Assembly (NCBI GenBank): GCA_934359755.1
Contig: CAKRLV010000045.1
Coordinates: 1 to 16,824 of the forward strand
DNA length: 16,824 nucleotides
Reading direction: 5' to 3'
DNA from: an uncultured Agathobacter sp.
Lineage (GTDB): Bacteria; Bacillota; Clostridia; Lachnospirales; Lachnospiraceae
Position numbers and translations under genes: made by a program. How positions within the stretch are numbered: position 1 is the first letter of the stretch; each line of letters begins with the position of its first letter. The notes beneath the pieces were generated by a model. It did not search any database. It was not told where the DNA came from and worked only from the letters and a program-made list of their open reading frames with translations. Positions 5,753 to 11,555 of this stretch are shown here, piece by piece.

Positions 5753-7243
5753 CTATTTGAGATTTCTAACCATCTCTTCATCAAAAACAACCTTGTCAAC
5801 ATGACTTACTTCTATCTGGTATAAGGCATTGGCTGCAAGACGCTCCGCAGCCTGCTCAATATCACGCACACCCGTTGTAACAGAATACATCTCAATAAGT
5901 GCATTAAGTCCCTCGTCCGTTATCTCACACTCGCTCTCCTTCATTCCCATACGCTTTAACACCTTAGGAAGCGAGAATCTCTGGAAAATAACCTTCTTCT
6001 CCTCAAATGTGTAATCTGGAATATCTATTACAGCAAATCGCGACATCAGCGGTGCACTTATCTGGCTCTTGTCATTGGCAGTAGCAATAGGATATACACC
6101 AACCGTCGGAATCATACACTCTATATAGTTATCCGTGAAACCGATATTGTCTAAAAGTGTGAGAAGCACATCGGCAGGATTTCCATTTCCTTTTCCAGCG
6201 GCAGCCTTGTCCAGCTCATTGATAATGAAAATCAGATTGGAAGCGCCCGCCATCGAAAATGCCTCCATAATTATTCCCGGCTTGGCATTTGAATATATTC
6301 TTGAACTACCTGTAAGCTGCTCCGGATCATTAATCGAACTCATATCAAGAGTAGTCCATGGAAGCTTAAGTATTCTCGCAACAGCATATGCCACCTGCGA
6401 CTTACCAGTTCCTGCCGGGCCACAAAGCAGAAGTCCGTATGCTGGAAGGGTGTGTGTCCTGTTGATCTGGATGATTGTCTCGATTATTCTCTGCTTTACA
6501 GTCTCCATTCCATAAAGCTCCTCATCAAGAATTTTTCTGGCTTCCACTGGATCTATAGATTCAAAATAATTAGTCTTCCACTGGATATTGAGCATGATAG
6601 AAAGTGCCCTCTGCGCATGTCTGCGCTCCTCCTGAGTCACCTCGCTTGACTTCGCCACTGCAAGATTCCTTCTTGCCCAAAGGCGGATATTGTCTGGCAG
6701 AGTGCGTCCTGCACAGTTTAAAAAGTCCGTAATGCTCTGGATACTTGTGAGTATCATGTCATCACCATGCTCATCCTCATCCGAATCCTCATCGAAATCA
6801 TTTATATCTTCTGGAGCATTGCTGTCAAGAAGTCTCTCAATCATAAACTGGAGAAATCCATCCTCGGCTGACAGCTTATTTCCACCGCCATAAGCCATCT
6901 CCCTGATTTTGTATACACAATATCCCTCGTCACTATTCTTTCCAGAAAGTCTCACTTTTATATGGTTCTCACCCAGCCATTTAAGCAGGCTGACAAACCT
7001 TGAATCAATTCTTAAAATATCAGCAGGGACGACACCATCTGTCTCATTAAATTCAAACGACGTCCTCTTAATTGGATTAGTAAAAATCCCATCCTCATGA
7101 TGCTTCCACTGTCTGGTCTTGTTATCTAACACCAGAATAGGCTTATCTGGTGTGCTCTCTGAATTGCTGGATGTAAATGTCGTGTATGTACACTCTGGCT
7201 TGACATTCTCATCAGGTGTACTCTTAAAATCAAATACTGGCAT
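5753..7243 (-). CDS. Lon-like AAA+ ATPase without protease domain
   Basis: A 496-aa AAA+ ATPase. The ATPase module covers about residues 232-496 and follows Lon in order and wording: ILDEELYGMETVKQRIIE, Walker A GPAGTGKS (275-282, Lys281), TGSSRIYSNAKPGIIMEAF, a Walker-B region IIFNE-type reading IFIINELDK (339-346), sensor-1 ATAN (387-390), a presumed arginine finger Arg402 (LMSRF) and sensor-2 GVRDIEQ (Arg460). The chain ends there, so the serine-lysine peptidase domain of Lon is absent. The N-terminal 230 residues are not recognised and contain a very acidic linker (148-162, DFDEDSDEDEHGDD). The Walker-B Asp is replaced by Asn342 (codon AAT at 6220-6218). The start ATG at 7243 has AGAGGAGAA upstream. 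It leads the operon and probably acts as an unfoldase or remodeller for the two small partner proteins (inference). Confidence 0.88.
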   Translation of the reverse strand: MPVFDFKSTPDENVKPECTYTTFTSSNSESTPDKPILVLDNKTRQWKHHEDGIFTNPIKRTSFEFNETDGVVPADILRIDSRFVSLLKWLGENHIKVRLSGKNSDEGYCVYKIREMAYGGGNKLSAEDGFLQFMIERLLDSNAPEDINDFDEDSDEDEHGDDMILTSIQSITDFLNCAGRTLPDNIRLWARRNLAVAKSSEVTQEERRHAQRALSIMLNIQWKTNYFESIDPVEARKILDEELYGMETVKQRIIETIIQINRTHTLPAYGLLLCGPAGTGKSQVAYAVARILKLPWTTLDMSSINDPEQLTGSSRIYSNAKPGIIMEAFSMAGASNLIFIINELDKAAAGKGNGNPADVLLTLLDNIGFTDNYIECMIPTVGVYPIATANDKSQISAPLMSRFAVIDIPDYTFEEKKVIFQRFSLPKVLKRMGMKESECEITDEGLNALIEMYSVTTGVRDIEQAAERLAANALYQIEVSHVDKVVFDEEMVRNLK

Positions 7244-7324
7244 ATGCGGTTCTCCTCTGGATTTTATCGTAATGTAAAACAGACTGCTTTACATAATATT
7301 CTACATTGATTATTGTACCAGTAC

Positions 7325-7353
7325 ATTATATCTTAACTATCTTCCACCTTCAA
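7325..7353 (-). promoter_or_regulatory. Sigma-A promoter of the AAA+/DUF3783 operon
   Basis: On the minus strand TTGAAG (7353-7348) and a consensus TATAAT (7330-7325) are separated by 17 bp, about 80 bp before the ATPase start codon. The -35 box lies inside one copy of the 20-bp direct repeat, so whatever binds that repeat would contact the promoter. Confidence 0.72.
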
Positions 7354-7447
7354 CCTCATGTAGATGCAGTTTTTATTTTATTTTCTCCACCGTTACTGTT
7401 CACACCTAAAAGTATGACCAGCAACCCTCCACCTTCAACCTCATGTA
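7343..7447. repeat. Two exact copies of a 20-bp direct repeat in the AAA+ promoter region
   Basis: TCCACCTTCAACCTCATGTA occurs at 7343-7362 and again at 7428-7447, 85 bp apart. In the second copy, CTCCAC at 7427-7432 also pairs with GTGGAG at 7449-7454. The first copy overlaps the -35 of the AAA+ operon, so these look like operator sites. A duplicated mobile or REP-like unit is the alternative. Confidence 0.75.
7396..7425. repeat. Interspersed 30-bp hairpin motif, copy 1
   Basis: The motif runs CTGTTCACACC-TAAAA-GTATGACCAGCAAC. Its arms form an imperfect 10-bp stem around a short A-rich loop. It matches 25 of 30 positions with the copy at 11440-11469 and sits exactly between the two 20-bp repeats. 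Confidence 0.7.
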
Positions 7448-7473
7448 CGTGGAGCTTTGTATTAAAAAATTGC

Positions 7474-7509
7474 AAAAAAAAAGACAGTCAATCGATCTAC
7501 TGTCTTTTT
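7474..7509 (-). terminator. Bidirectional-looking terminator after dinB
   Basis: AAAAAGACAGT (7478-7488) pairs with ACTGTCTTTTT (7499-7509) around a ten-base loop. On the minus strand a run of nine T follows the GC core, as needed after dinB, whose stop is 140 bp upstream. On the plus strand five T follow, so it may also stop antisense transcription. Confidence 0.82.
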
Positions 7510-7649
7510 AGGAGAAGGTATTTTACTATGGGGTATAGTAAAAAAATATATAATGTATTGGGGGGTTTTTACAGTAATTATAATATCACGCTTGTACAAA
7601 TAAGTGTGCACAAAGTTAACAAGATTTGCAAATATTTTTTGTGCAATTA

Positions 7650-8912
7650 TTACAATTTATCTTTCTCATTGTGCCTCCGATTTTCATTCTCCGCGGTGTA
7701 CCTTCTATTCACCCTGCTGCTTGTATCTATCGTGCTGGCTCTTTGAATACTCGCATTACCGAACTTCCCGCGTATCTGATCTATTGCCGTATCAAGCTTC
7801 TTCATCCTCTCCTTGCGCTCATCAACCAGAAATGACATCTGCTCAAAACCATCCCTGTCTATGCCCGTGAGTGAAAGCCCTATCAGGCGAAGCGGTGTAT
7901 TGTCCCATGCCTCAGCTATAAGCATTCTGACAGTCTCAAATACAACCTCCGTCACATCTGTAGCCTCCGCAAGCTTTTTCTGATGTGATTTGGTAACGAA
8001 ATCTATTGTGCGATACGTCACCCCGATACATCTGCATTTTGCACCCTCAGCACGCATCCGCGCTGTCACAACATCCGCCTGCGCCAGTAGCATTTTATTA
8101 ATACTGTCAATATCCTCAAGGTTCTCCTCAACCGTAGTCTCTGCGGAATAACCCTTGGCATCCTCACGCTCCTCACGAACTGGCGAATCATCTATCCCGT
8201 TTGCATAATTGTAAAGGTGGATAGCTGTTCTCTCTCCGAGAAGTATCTTCAGGTCGTCTGGATTTGCATGCGCAAGATCACCTATCGTATTTATTCTCGC
8301 TTTCATCAGCCTGGCAGCCGATGCTTTTCCACAGGTAAACAGCTCTCCCACAGGCAATATCCACATTTTCTGCGGGATTTCATCTGCAAAAAGTGTATGT
8401 ACCTTGTCAGGCTTCTCAAAATCGCTCGCCATTTTAGCACAAACCTTGTTCGGACCTATTCCGACATTTACAGTGAAACCAAGCTCATCCCTTATTCTGT
8501 CCTTAATCTCATGCGCAGTTGCTATCGGGTCTGGATAAATCCTGCTCATACCAGACATATCAAGGAATACCTCATCAATCGAAAAAGATTCCATCGCAGG
8601 CGTATATTCCTTGCATATTGCTTTGAATGCCTTTGAACATCGGTCGTACAATTTAAAATCCGACTGCACACAGACAAGCTCCGGGCATTTGCGAAGTGCC
8701 ATAGCCATAGGCTCTCCAGTCGTAACACCATACTTTTTGGCAGGTATCGACTTGGCAACGACGATGCCTGTCCTTTTCTGCGGGTCACCACCAATACATG
8801 ATGGTATCAGGCGTAGATCCGACTCACCAGCTGCCACACGCCTTGCCGCCTCCCATGACAAAAAGGCACTATTTACATCCACATGAAAAATCAATCTATT
8901 TTCTATACCCAT
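7650..8912 (-). CDS. dinB: DNA polymerase IV (Y-family, DinB)
   Basis: A 420-aa Y-family translesion DNA polymerase that copies past damaged template bases with low fidelity. The palm begins IFHVDVNSAFLSWEA, with metal ligand Asp12 and steric-gate Phe17. The catalytic SIDE motif is at 111-114 (Asp113, Glu114). GIGPNKVCAKMASDFEKPDK (151-170) is the conserved stretch that follows in the palm, and the thumb and little-finger domains follow to about 350. QMSFL at 358-362 stands where Gram-positive relatives carry the beta-clamp peptide QLSLF, so it is a weakened version. A basic tail follows (NRRYTAENENRRHNEKDKL). The start is the ATG at 8912 with GCAGGGAT upstream. It begins 42 bp after the stop of the 310-aa protein gene, so they are co-transcribed. 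I saw no GAACN4GTTC LexA box upstream of the operon. Confidence 0.95.
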   Translation of the reverse strand: MGIENRLIFHVDVNSAFLSWEAARRVAAGESDLRLIPSCIGGDPQKRTGIVVAKSIPAKKYGVTTGEPMAMALRKCPELVCVQSDFKLYDRCSKAFKAICKEYTPAMESFSIDEVFLDMSGMSRIYPDPIATAHEIKDRIRDELGFTVNVGIGPNKVCAKMASDFEKPDKVHTLFADEIPQKMWILPVGELFTCGKASAARLMKARINTIGDLAHANPDDLKILLGERTAIHLYNYANGIDDSPVREEREDAKGYSAETTVEENLEDIDSINKMLLAQADVVTARMRAEGAKCRCIGVTYRTIDFVTKSHQKKLAEATDVTEVVFETVRMLIAEAWDNTPLRLIGLSLTGIDRDGFEQMSFLVDERKERMKKLDTAIDQIRGKFGNASIQRASTIDTSSRVNRRYTAENENRRHNEKDKL

Positions 8913-8954
8913 GTCTTATCCCTGCCTGTATTTTCCATATAACAACGAATCTGT

Positions 8955-9887
8955 TTAAAAAAGAGCATGGATCTTGAAATCAAAATCCTCATATTCGAAC
9001 TCACTCATAATAAACGGATGCTCCTCATAGAATACAATCTTGTGATTCTTCTTATAAAGAACAGGATAATCTCCCTTATATCCCTTCATGAGAAAGCAGC
9101 TTGTCACGCGCTCCCTTGCGACCTCCATACGCTCCTGTGTTGTCTCGTCATAGATTCGCTCACCATACTTCTCCGAAGCGACATCTATCCTGCTGTTAAT
9201 ATAATTATAAATCGCCTCATGTCTGCCTCTTATAAGCTCACGTGCCATTTTTCTGACAATCCGCGGACTTGCCTTGCCTGTTATGAAAAGCTTCTCATAC
9301 TTATCCATCTTCTTTAGGAAAGACTTATCCCCAACCTTATGTGCGACATGGCGCATAGCAACAATGCCCTCTAAAGTATTCGGGTACCATCCGTCAAGAC
9401 TCTCCTTAAGTGGTGTCCAATATCTAAATGGTGCAAAACCGACAAGTGGAATCAGCTCAAGCTCTTCCTCATCACACGCCTCTTTGCCAATGAAGCTGTA
9501 CTTCTCATGCATCGTACCTACGATATAAACAAGTCTTCTCCATTTCTCATGTCCCTTTACCCAGAAATGTCCTATACGGTGGTACTGGTACAAATGCCTC
9601 TCCTTCGTTACCGCTGTGTACCACAAAGTAAATACATTGTCGCCCTGATGAAAAATAATTCCGTTTTTCTGCTCACCATCCACTAATTGAAAATCCACTT
9701 CCGCTTTAGATTTGTTGTCCCATTTGCCGTGCGTAGTAATTCCATCAAAACGATAGTAGCACTCCACCGCATCATTCATCATAAACGGGATATACAGATG
9801 ATCCCCCTTATCAAATATCTCAAGCGCACTGTAATCTATTAATTTCTCTAAGTCGTTTTCCAGGCAATTTTCTTTTTTCTTAATCAT
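8955..9887 (-). CDS. Hypothetical protein, 310 aa, upstream of dinB
   Basis: I do not firmly recognise this protein. A link to one of the DUF families defined on Eubacterium rectale genes (for example DUF3878) is only a weak recollection. The N-terminal 110 residues look beta-rich (YIPFMMNDAVECYYRFDG, FHQGDNVFTLWYTAV), with many aromatics. The middle has a Pro/Trp/Tyr-rich stretch FAPFRYWTPLKESLDGWYPN near 168-187. The C-terminal third is helical and basic, then ends in acidic residues (FEYEDFDFKIHALF). There is no signal peptide, membrane segment, Walker motif or nuclease motif, so it is probably cytoplasmic. GGAAGAG precedes the ATG at 9887, inside the end of the possible 37-aa ORF. It is co-transcribed with dinB, which hints at, but does not show, a stress role. 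Confidence 0.88.
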   Translation of the reverse strand: MIKKKENCLENDLEKLIDYSALEIFDKGDHLYIPFMMNDAVECYYRFDGITTHGKWDNKSKAEVDFQLVDGEQKNGIIFHQGDNVFTLWYTAVTKERHLYQYHRIGHFWVKGHEKWRRLVYIVGTMHEKYSFIGKEACDEEELELIPLVGFAPFRYWTPLKESLDGWYPNTLEGIVAMRHVAHKVGDKSFLKKMDKYEKLFITGKASPRIVRKMARELIRGRHEAIYNYINSRIDVASEKYGERIYDETTQERMEVARERVTSCFLMKGYKGDYPVLYKKNHKIVFYEEHPFIMSEFEYEDFDFKIHALF

Positions 9888-9888
9888 A

Positions 9889-10002
9889 TTACTCTTCCAC
9901 AGCTGTGTCAGCTATTCCATATACTTTCAAATCAACACGTCCATCTGTTACTTTAATTCCATCAGCTTTAAGCAATTGCTGCTGCATAGCCCGCATCATC
10001 AT
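9889..10002 (-). CDS. Possible small protein, 37 aa, first in the dinB operon
   Basis: On the minus strand a frame from ATG at 10002 to TAA at 9891-9889 encodes 37 residues, beginning MMMRAMQQQLLKADG and continuing IKVTDGRVDLKVYGIADTAV before a final EE. The stop lies one base before the ATG of the 310-aa gene, whose ribosome site falls in its last codons, so translation would be coupled. AGGA is about 14 bases upstream, too far to be ideal. Three ATGs in a row make the exact start uncertain. The even, protein-like composition and exact coupling favour a real gene. The family is unknown. Confidence 0.48.
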   Translation of the reverse strand: MMMRAMQQQLLKADGIKVTDGRVDLKVYGIADTAVEE

Positions 10003-10059
10003 TATATATCATACTTATCCTGCCTTTTATTTATATTTTGTTTATAATTCATTTAGTTG

Positions 10060-10088
10060 ATTTTATAATTACTTTCTTTATTGGACAA
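10060..10088 (-). promoter_or_regulatory. Probable promoter of the 310-aa protein/dinB operon
   Basis: On the minus strand TTGTCC (10088-10083) and TAAAAT (10065-10060) are 17 bp apart in an AT-rich spacer, about 60 bp before the 37-aa ORF. A short direct repeat TTGGACA (10081-10087 and 10092-10098, 11-bp period) overlaps the -35 and could be a regulator site. Other AT-rich -10 choices exist nearby. Confidence 0.5.
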
Positions 10089-10197
10089 ACTTTGGACACA
10101 TTTATCCTATATTATATACTCATAAAACAGATAGACACCTGGCTTAAGCAGCCAGATTACATATTCCCTTTTATAATTTTTTCATAACTAACTCCCT

Positions 10198-10223
10198 GAA
10201 AACCAGCAGCAATGCTGGTTTTC
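10198..10223 (-). terminator. Terminator after the DUF4317-like gene
   Basis: GAAAACCAGCA (10198-10208) pairs perfectly with TGCTGGTTTTC (10213-10223) around a four-base loop, 23 bp after the DUF4317-like stop. The U-run (GGTTTTC on the minus strand) is mostly inside the stem, so efficiency may be moderate. On the plus strand it is followed by TCCTTTTCCC. Confidence 0.7.
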
Positions 10224-10245
10224 TCCTTTTCCCACATAACAAACC

Positions 10246-10857
10246 TTATAGCTCAAGAATACTCTTTAAGCTATTTTCTGATTTCAGATTCGACAAATAC
10301 ACATTCACATGCTCCATATCCATGCTTCTATCTGAAAAAGCAGGATAGAGAAAGCCTGCCTCCGGCATCTGCGGATTCTGCTCACGGTCTGTCGGTGATA
10401 CTGCCACAATCAGATATTTGTAAACTTCCTCTGATTCATCAAGTCTCTCCTTGTCAGCCGCTTTTATCGGCACGTCATACACACCATAATACACATATAT
10501 CGCATAGCTTTTCCCAACTGGATACTGCTCTGATATTATCTCATATAAATTGAGCAGCAATGCATCATTCTTAAGTTCACAGTCTCTTATTGCATAAAGC
10601 AGCTGCCATATACTGCCAGGCTTCATTCCAGGAATCCTGTATGACTTTAGTTCTTCATTTGTCTTTGAAAAAGGTATAGTCTTTGCAATATCGAGGCATC
10701 TTGTCCGTTCTGCGCCTCTTATATTCAGGAAATTCGTATTGAATGTTCCATCTACAAAGCCCTCCTCATCTATATATGCTCCAGCAATTCTGACCAGATT
10801 ACTCCTTGTGGCAGTCAGCCTCCTTGTAATCTCAAGCATATCCTCTCTGTTAATCAT
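10246..10857 (-). CDS. DUF4317-like protein, N-terminal half only
   Basis: A 203-aa protein resembling the N-terminal half of DUF4317 proteins, which as I recall are around 400 residues or more. Supporting signs are an N-terminal MINREDMLEITRRLTATRSN followed by RIAGAYIDEEG, then GSIWQLLYAIRDCELKNDAL, YAIYVYYGVYDVPIKAADK, a SEEVYKYLIVAVSP segment and GFLYPAFSDRSMDMEHVNVY. That order matches the family. The chain stops about 16 residues after DRS, and a terminator follows, so the second half is missing rather than shifted to another frame nearby. I chose the ATG at 10857, preceded by GAGAGGAT, over an ATG at 10890 that overlaps the end of the preceding small gene. It is the last gene of a three-gene operon. 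The function of the family is unknown. Confidence 0.72.
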   Translation of the reverse strand: MINREDMLEITRRLTATRSNLVRIAGAYIDEEGFVDGTFNTNFLNIRGAERTRCLDIAKTIPFSKTNEELKSYRIPGMKPGSIWQLLYAIRDCELKNDALLLNLYEIISEQYPVGKSYAIYVYYGVYDVPIKAADKERLDESEEVYKYLIVAVSPTDREQNPQMPEAGFLYPAFSDRSMDMEHVNVYLSNLKSENSLKSILEL

Positions 10858-10886
10858 TATATCTATCCTCTCTATAGCTATTGGCA

Positions 10887-11023
10887 TCATCTGATATGGA
10901 ACCCACTCGCGTATTCATCGACTGGTAAATCCTTATATTCCATTCTGTCTATATTGATATATGGACTTGCATTTATAAGCTTAAGTACCTCGTTCTTACC
11001 TCATTTCTTATGATTTCATCCAT
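10887..11023 (-). pseudogene. Small gene of about 45 codons broken by a one-base frameshift
   Basis: On the minus strand an ATG at 11023, with GGGAG seven bases upstream and four bases after the previous stop, begins MDEIIRNEVR and then drifts to an early stop at 10975-10973. Near 10991-10994 the protein-like reading moves to another frame, continuing EVLKLINASPYINIDRMEYK and then DLPVDEYASGFHIR to a TGA at 10889-10887. That second frame has no start of its own until an internal ATG. One missing base (or a sequencing error, or programmed slippage) explains both halves. The gene fills the gap between the 97-aa and DUF4317-like genes. The family is not recognised. Confidence 0.6.
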
Positions 11024-11027
11024 AAAC

Positions 11028-11321
11028 TTACTCCCGCTTTCCCATAAAAGCATCCATAACATTCACACTCGATGCCATCTTCTTTAATTTTGGAAGCTCG
11101 CTCTTCATATATATTTCAAGCTGCGCGACTTCACCCTCATCAAATCCATTGTTCTTTGTGATTCTACATTCGGGTATTTCACCCTCGGCAGTTCTCTTTC
11201 CATCTGTAAAAGAGACAAATGCCAGCTTCCTGCCGTCACGATTACATACAGGGGAGACAGACATATTCAGTTCTTCCTTCTGTGGTTTCTTCGGTTGCCT
11301 TCTAATATTAAAATTATCCAT
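11028..11321 (-). CDS. Hypothetical protein, 97 aa
   Basis: I do not recognise this protein. It begins MDNFNIRRQPKKPQKEELN, a basic and probably disordered tail. A beta-looking section follows (MSVSPVCNRDGRKLAFVSFT, then DGKRTAEGEIPECRITKNNG) and then a helical end (EGEVAQLEIYMKSELPKLKK...VNVMDAFMGKRE). It has two cysteines and no signal peptide or membrane segment. GAGAGGA stands just before the ATG at 11321, with the rather short spacing of four to five bases. It is first in the operon with the frameshifted small gene and the DUF4317-like gene, 46 bp behind a strong promoter. Confidence 0.8.
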   Translation of the reverse strand: MDNFNIRRQPKKPQKEELNMSVSPVCNRDGRKLAFVSFTDGKRTAEGEIPECRITKNNGFDEGEVAQLEIYMKSELPKLKKMASSVNVMDAFMGKRE

Positions 11322-11366
11322 ATTTCCTCTCGGTTATTTCGATTATTCACTTCAATATAATAATCT

Positions 11367-11395
11367 AGTATAATGCTATACCTGCGCTATTTCAA
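11367..11395 (-). promoter_or_regulatory. Sigma-A promoter of the 97-aa/DUF4317-like operon
   Basis: On the minus strand TTGAAA (11395-11390) and TATACT (11372-11367) are 17 bp apart, giving a leader of about 40 bases before the ATG at 11321. Both boxes are one or two bases from consensus. Confidence 0.75.
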
Positions 11396-11439
11396 TACAT
11401 TTACAGTATTCTGATGCACTCTCACCTGTTCTATTCTTG

Positions 11440-11469
11440 TTGTTCGCACCCAAAAGTGTGAACAGCAAC
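11440..11469. repeat. Interspersed 30-bp hairpin motif, copy 2
   Basis: The motif runs TTGTTCGCACC-CAAAA-GTGTGAACAGCAAC. TGTTCGCAC (11441-11449 region) pairs with GTGTGAACA with one G-U wobble, leaving a six-base loop. It matches the copy at 7396-7425 in 25 of 30 positions, with several changes falling in paired arms. It lies between the giant surface-protein terminator and the next promoter. Confidence 0.7.
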
Positions 11470-11504
11470 GATTACTCAGTAATCATCTATAGTTTCTGTC
11501 ACAG

Positions 11505-11536
11505 GAAAAAAATAACAGGTACAACTGTACCTGTTA
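11505..11536 (-). terminator. Rho-independent terminator of the giant surface-protein gene
   Basis: TAACAGGTAC (11513-11522) pairs perfectly with GTACCTGTTA (11527-11536) around a four-base loop. On the minus strand TTTTTTTCC follows. It begins 20 bp after the stop codon at 11556. Confidence 0.9.
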
Positions 11537-11555
11537 CTATCATTAATATAAAAGT

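Larger units (their letters stand above)
7244..7649. other. 406-bp spacer between dinB and the AAA+ operon
   Basis: No convincing gene lies here. From right to left it holds the end of the dinB transcript (terminator at 7474-7509), a small dyad TTTTACTAT/ATAGTAAAA at 7521-7543, two exact copies of a 20-bp repeat flanking a hairpin motif, and the AAA+ operon promoter. The AAA+ leader contains a further dyad ATGTAAA/TTTACAT (7272-7278, 7288-7294). A plus-strand frame from an ATG at 7528 is discussed under rejected items. Confidence 0.7.

Noticed and set aside
7343..7447. CRISPR array
   Set aside because: Only two repeat copies of 20 bp with an 85-bp interval and no further units or cas genes; spacing and length do not fit.
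7528..7746. Plus-strand ORF from ATG 7528 with GGAGAAGG upstream
   Set aside because: The ribosome site is attractive, but the frame runs over 90 bases antisense into dinB, directly follows a terminator, and the peptide is an uneven Phe/Tyr/Asn- and Leu/Ser-rich string. The GGAGAAGG probably arises by chance next to the dyad at 7521-7543.
10139..10155. Small hairpin CTGGCT-TAAGC-AGCCAG in the spacer before the dinB operon
   Set aside because: Six base pairs without a T-run, not linked to a start or stop codon; too weak to call a terminator or riboswitch.
9888..10245. LexA (SOS) box upstream of the dinB operon
   Set aside because: I looked for GAACN4GTTC-like sites in the spacer on both strands and saw none; only the TTGGACA direct repeat stands out.
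11470..11484. GATTACTCAGTAATC palindrome as an extra terminator
   Set aside because: The centre is a single base, too small for an RNA loop, and no T-run follows; the real terminator is at 11505-11536.
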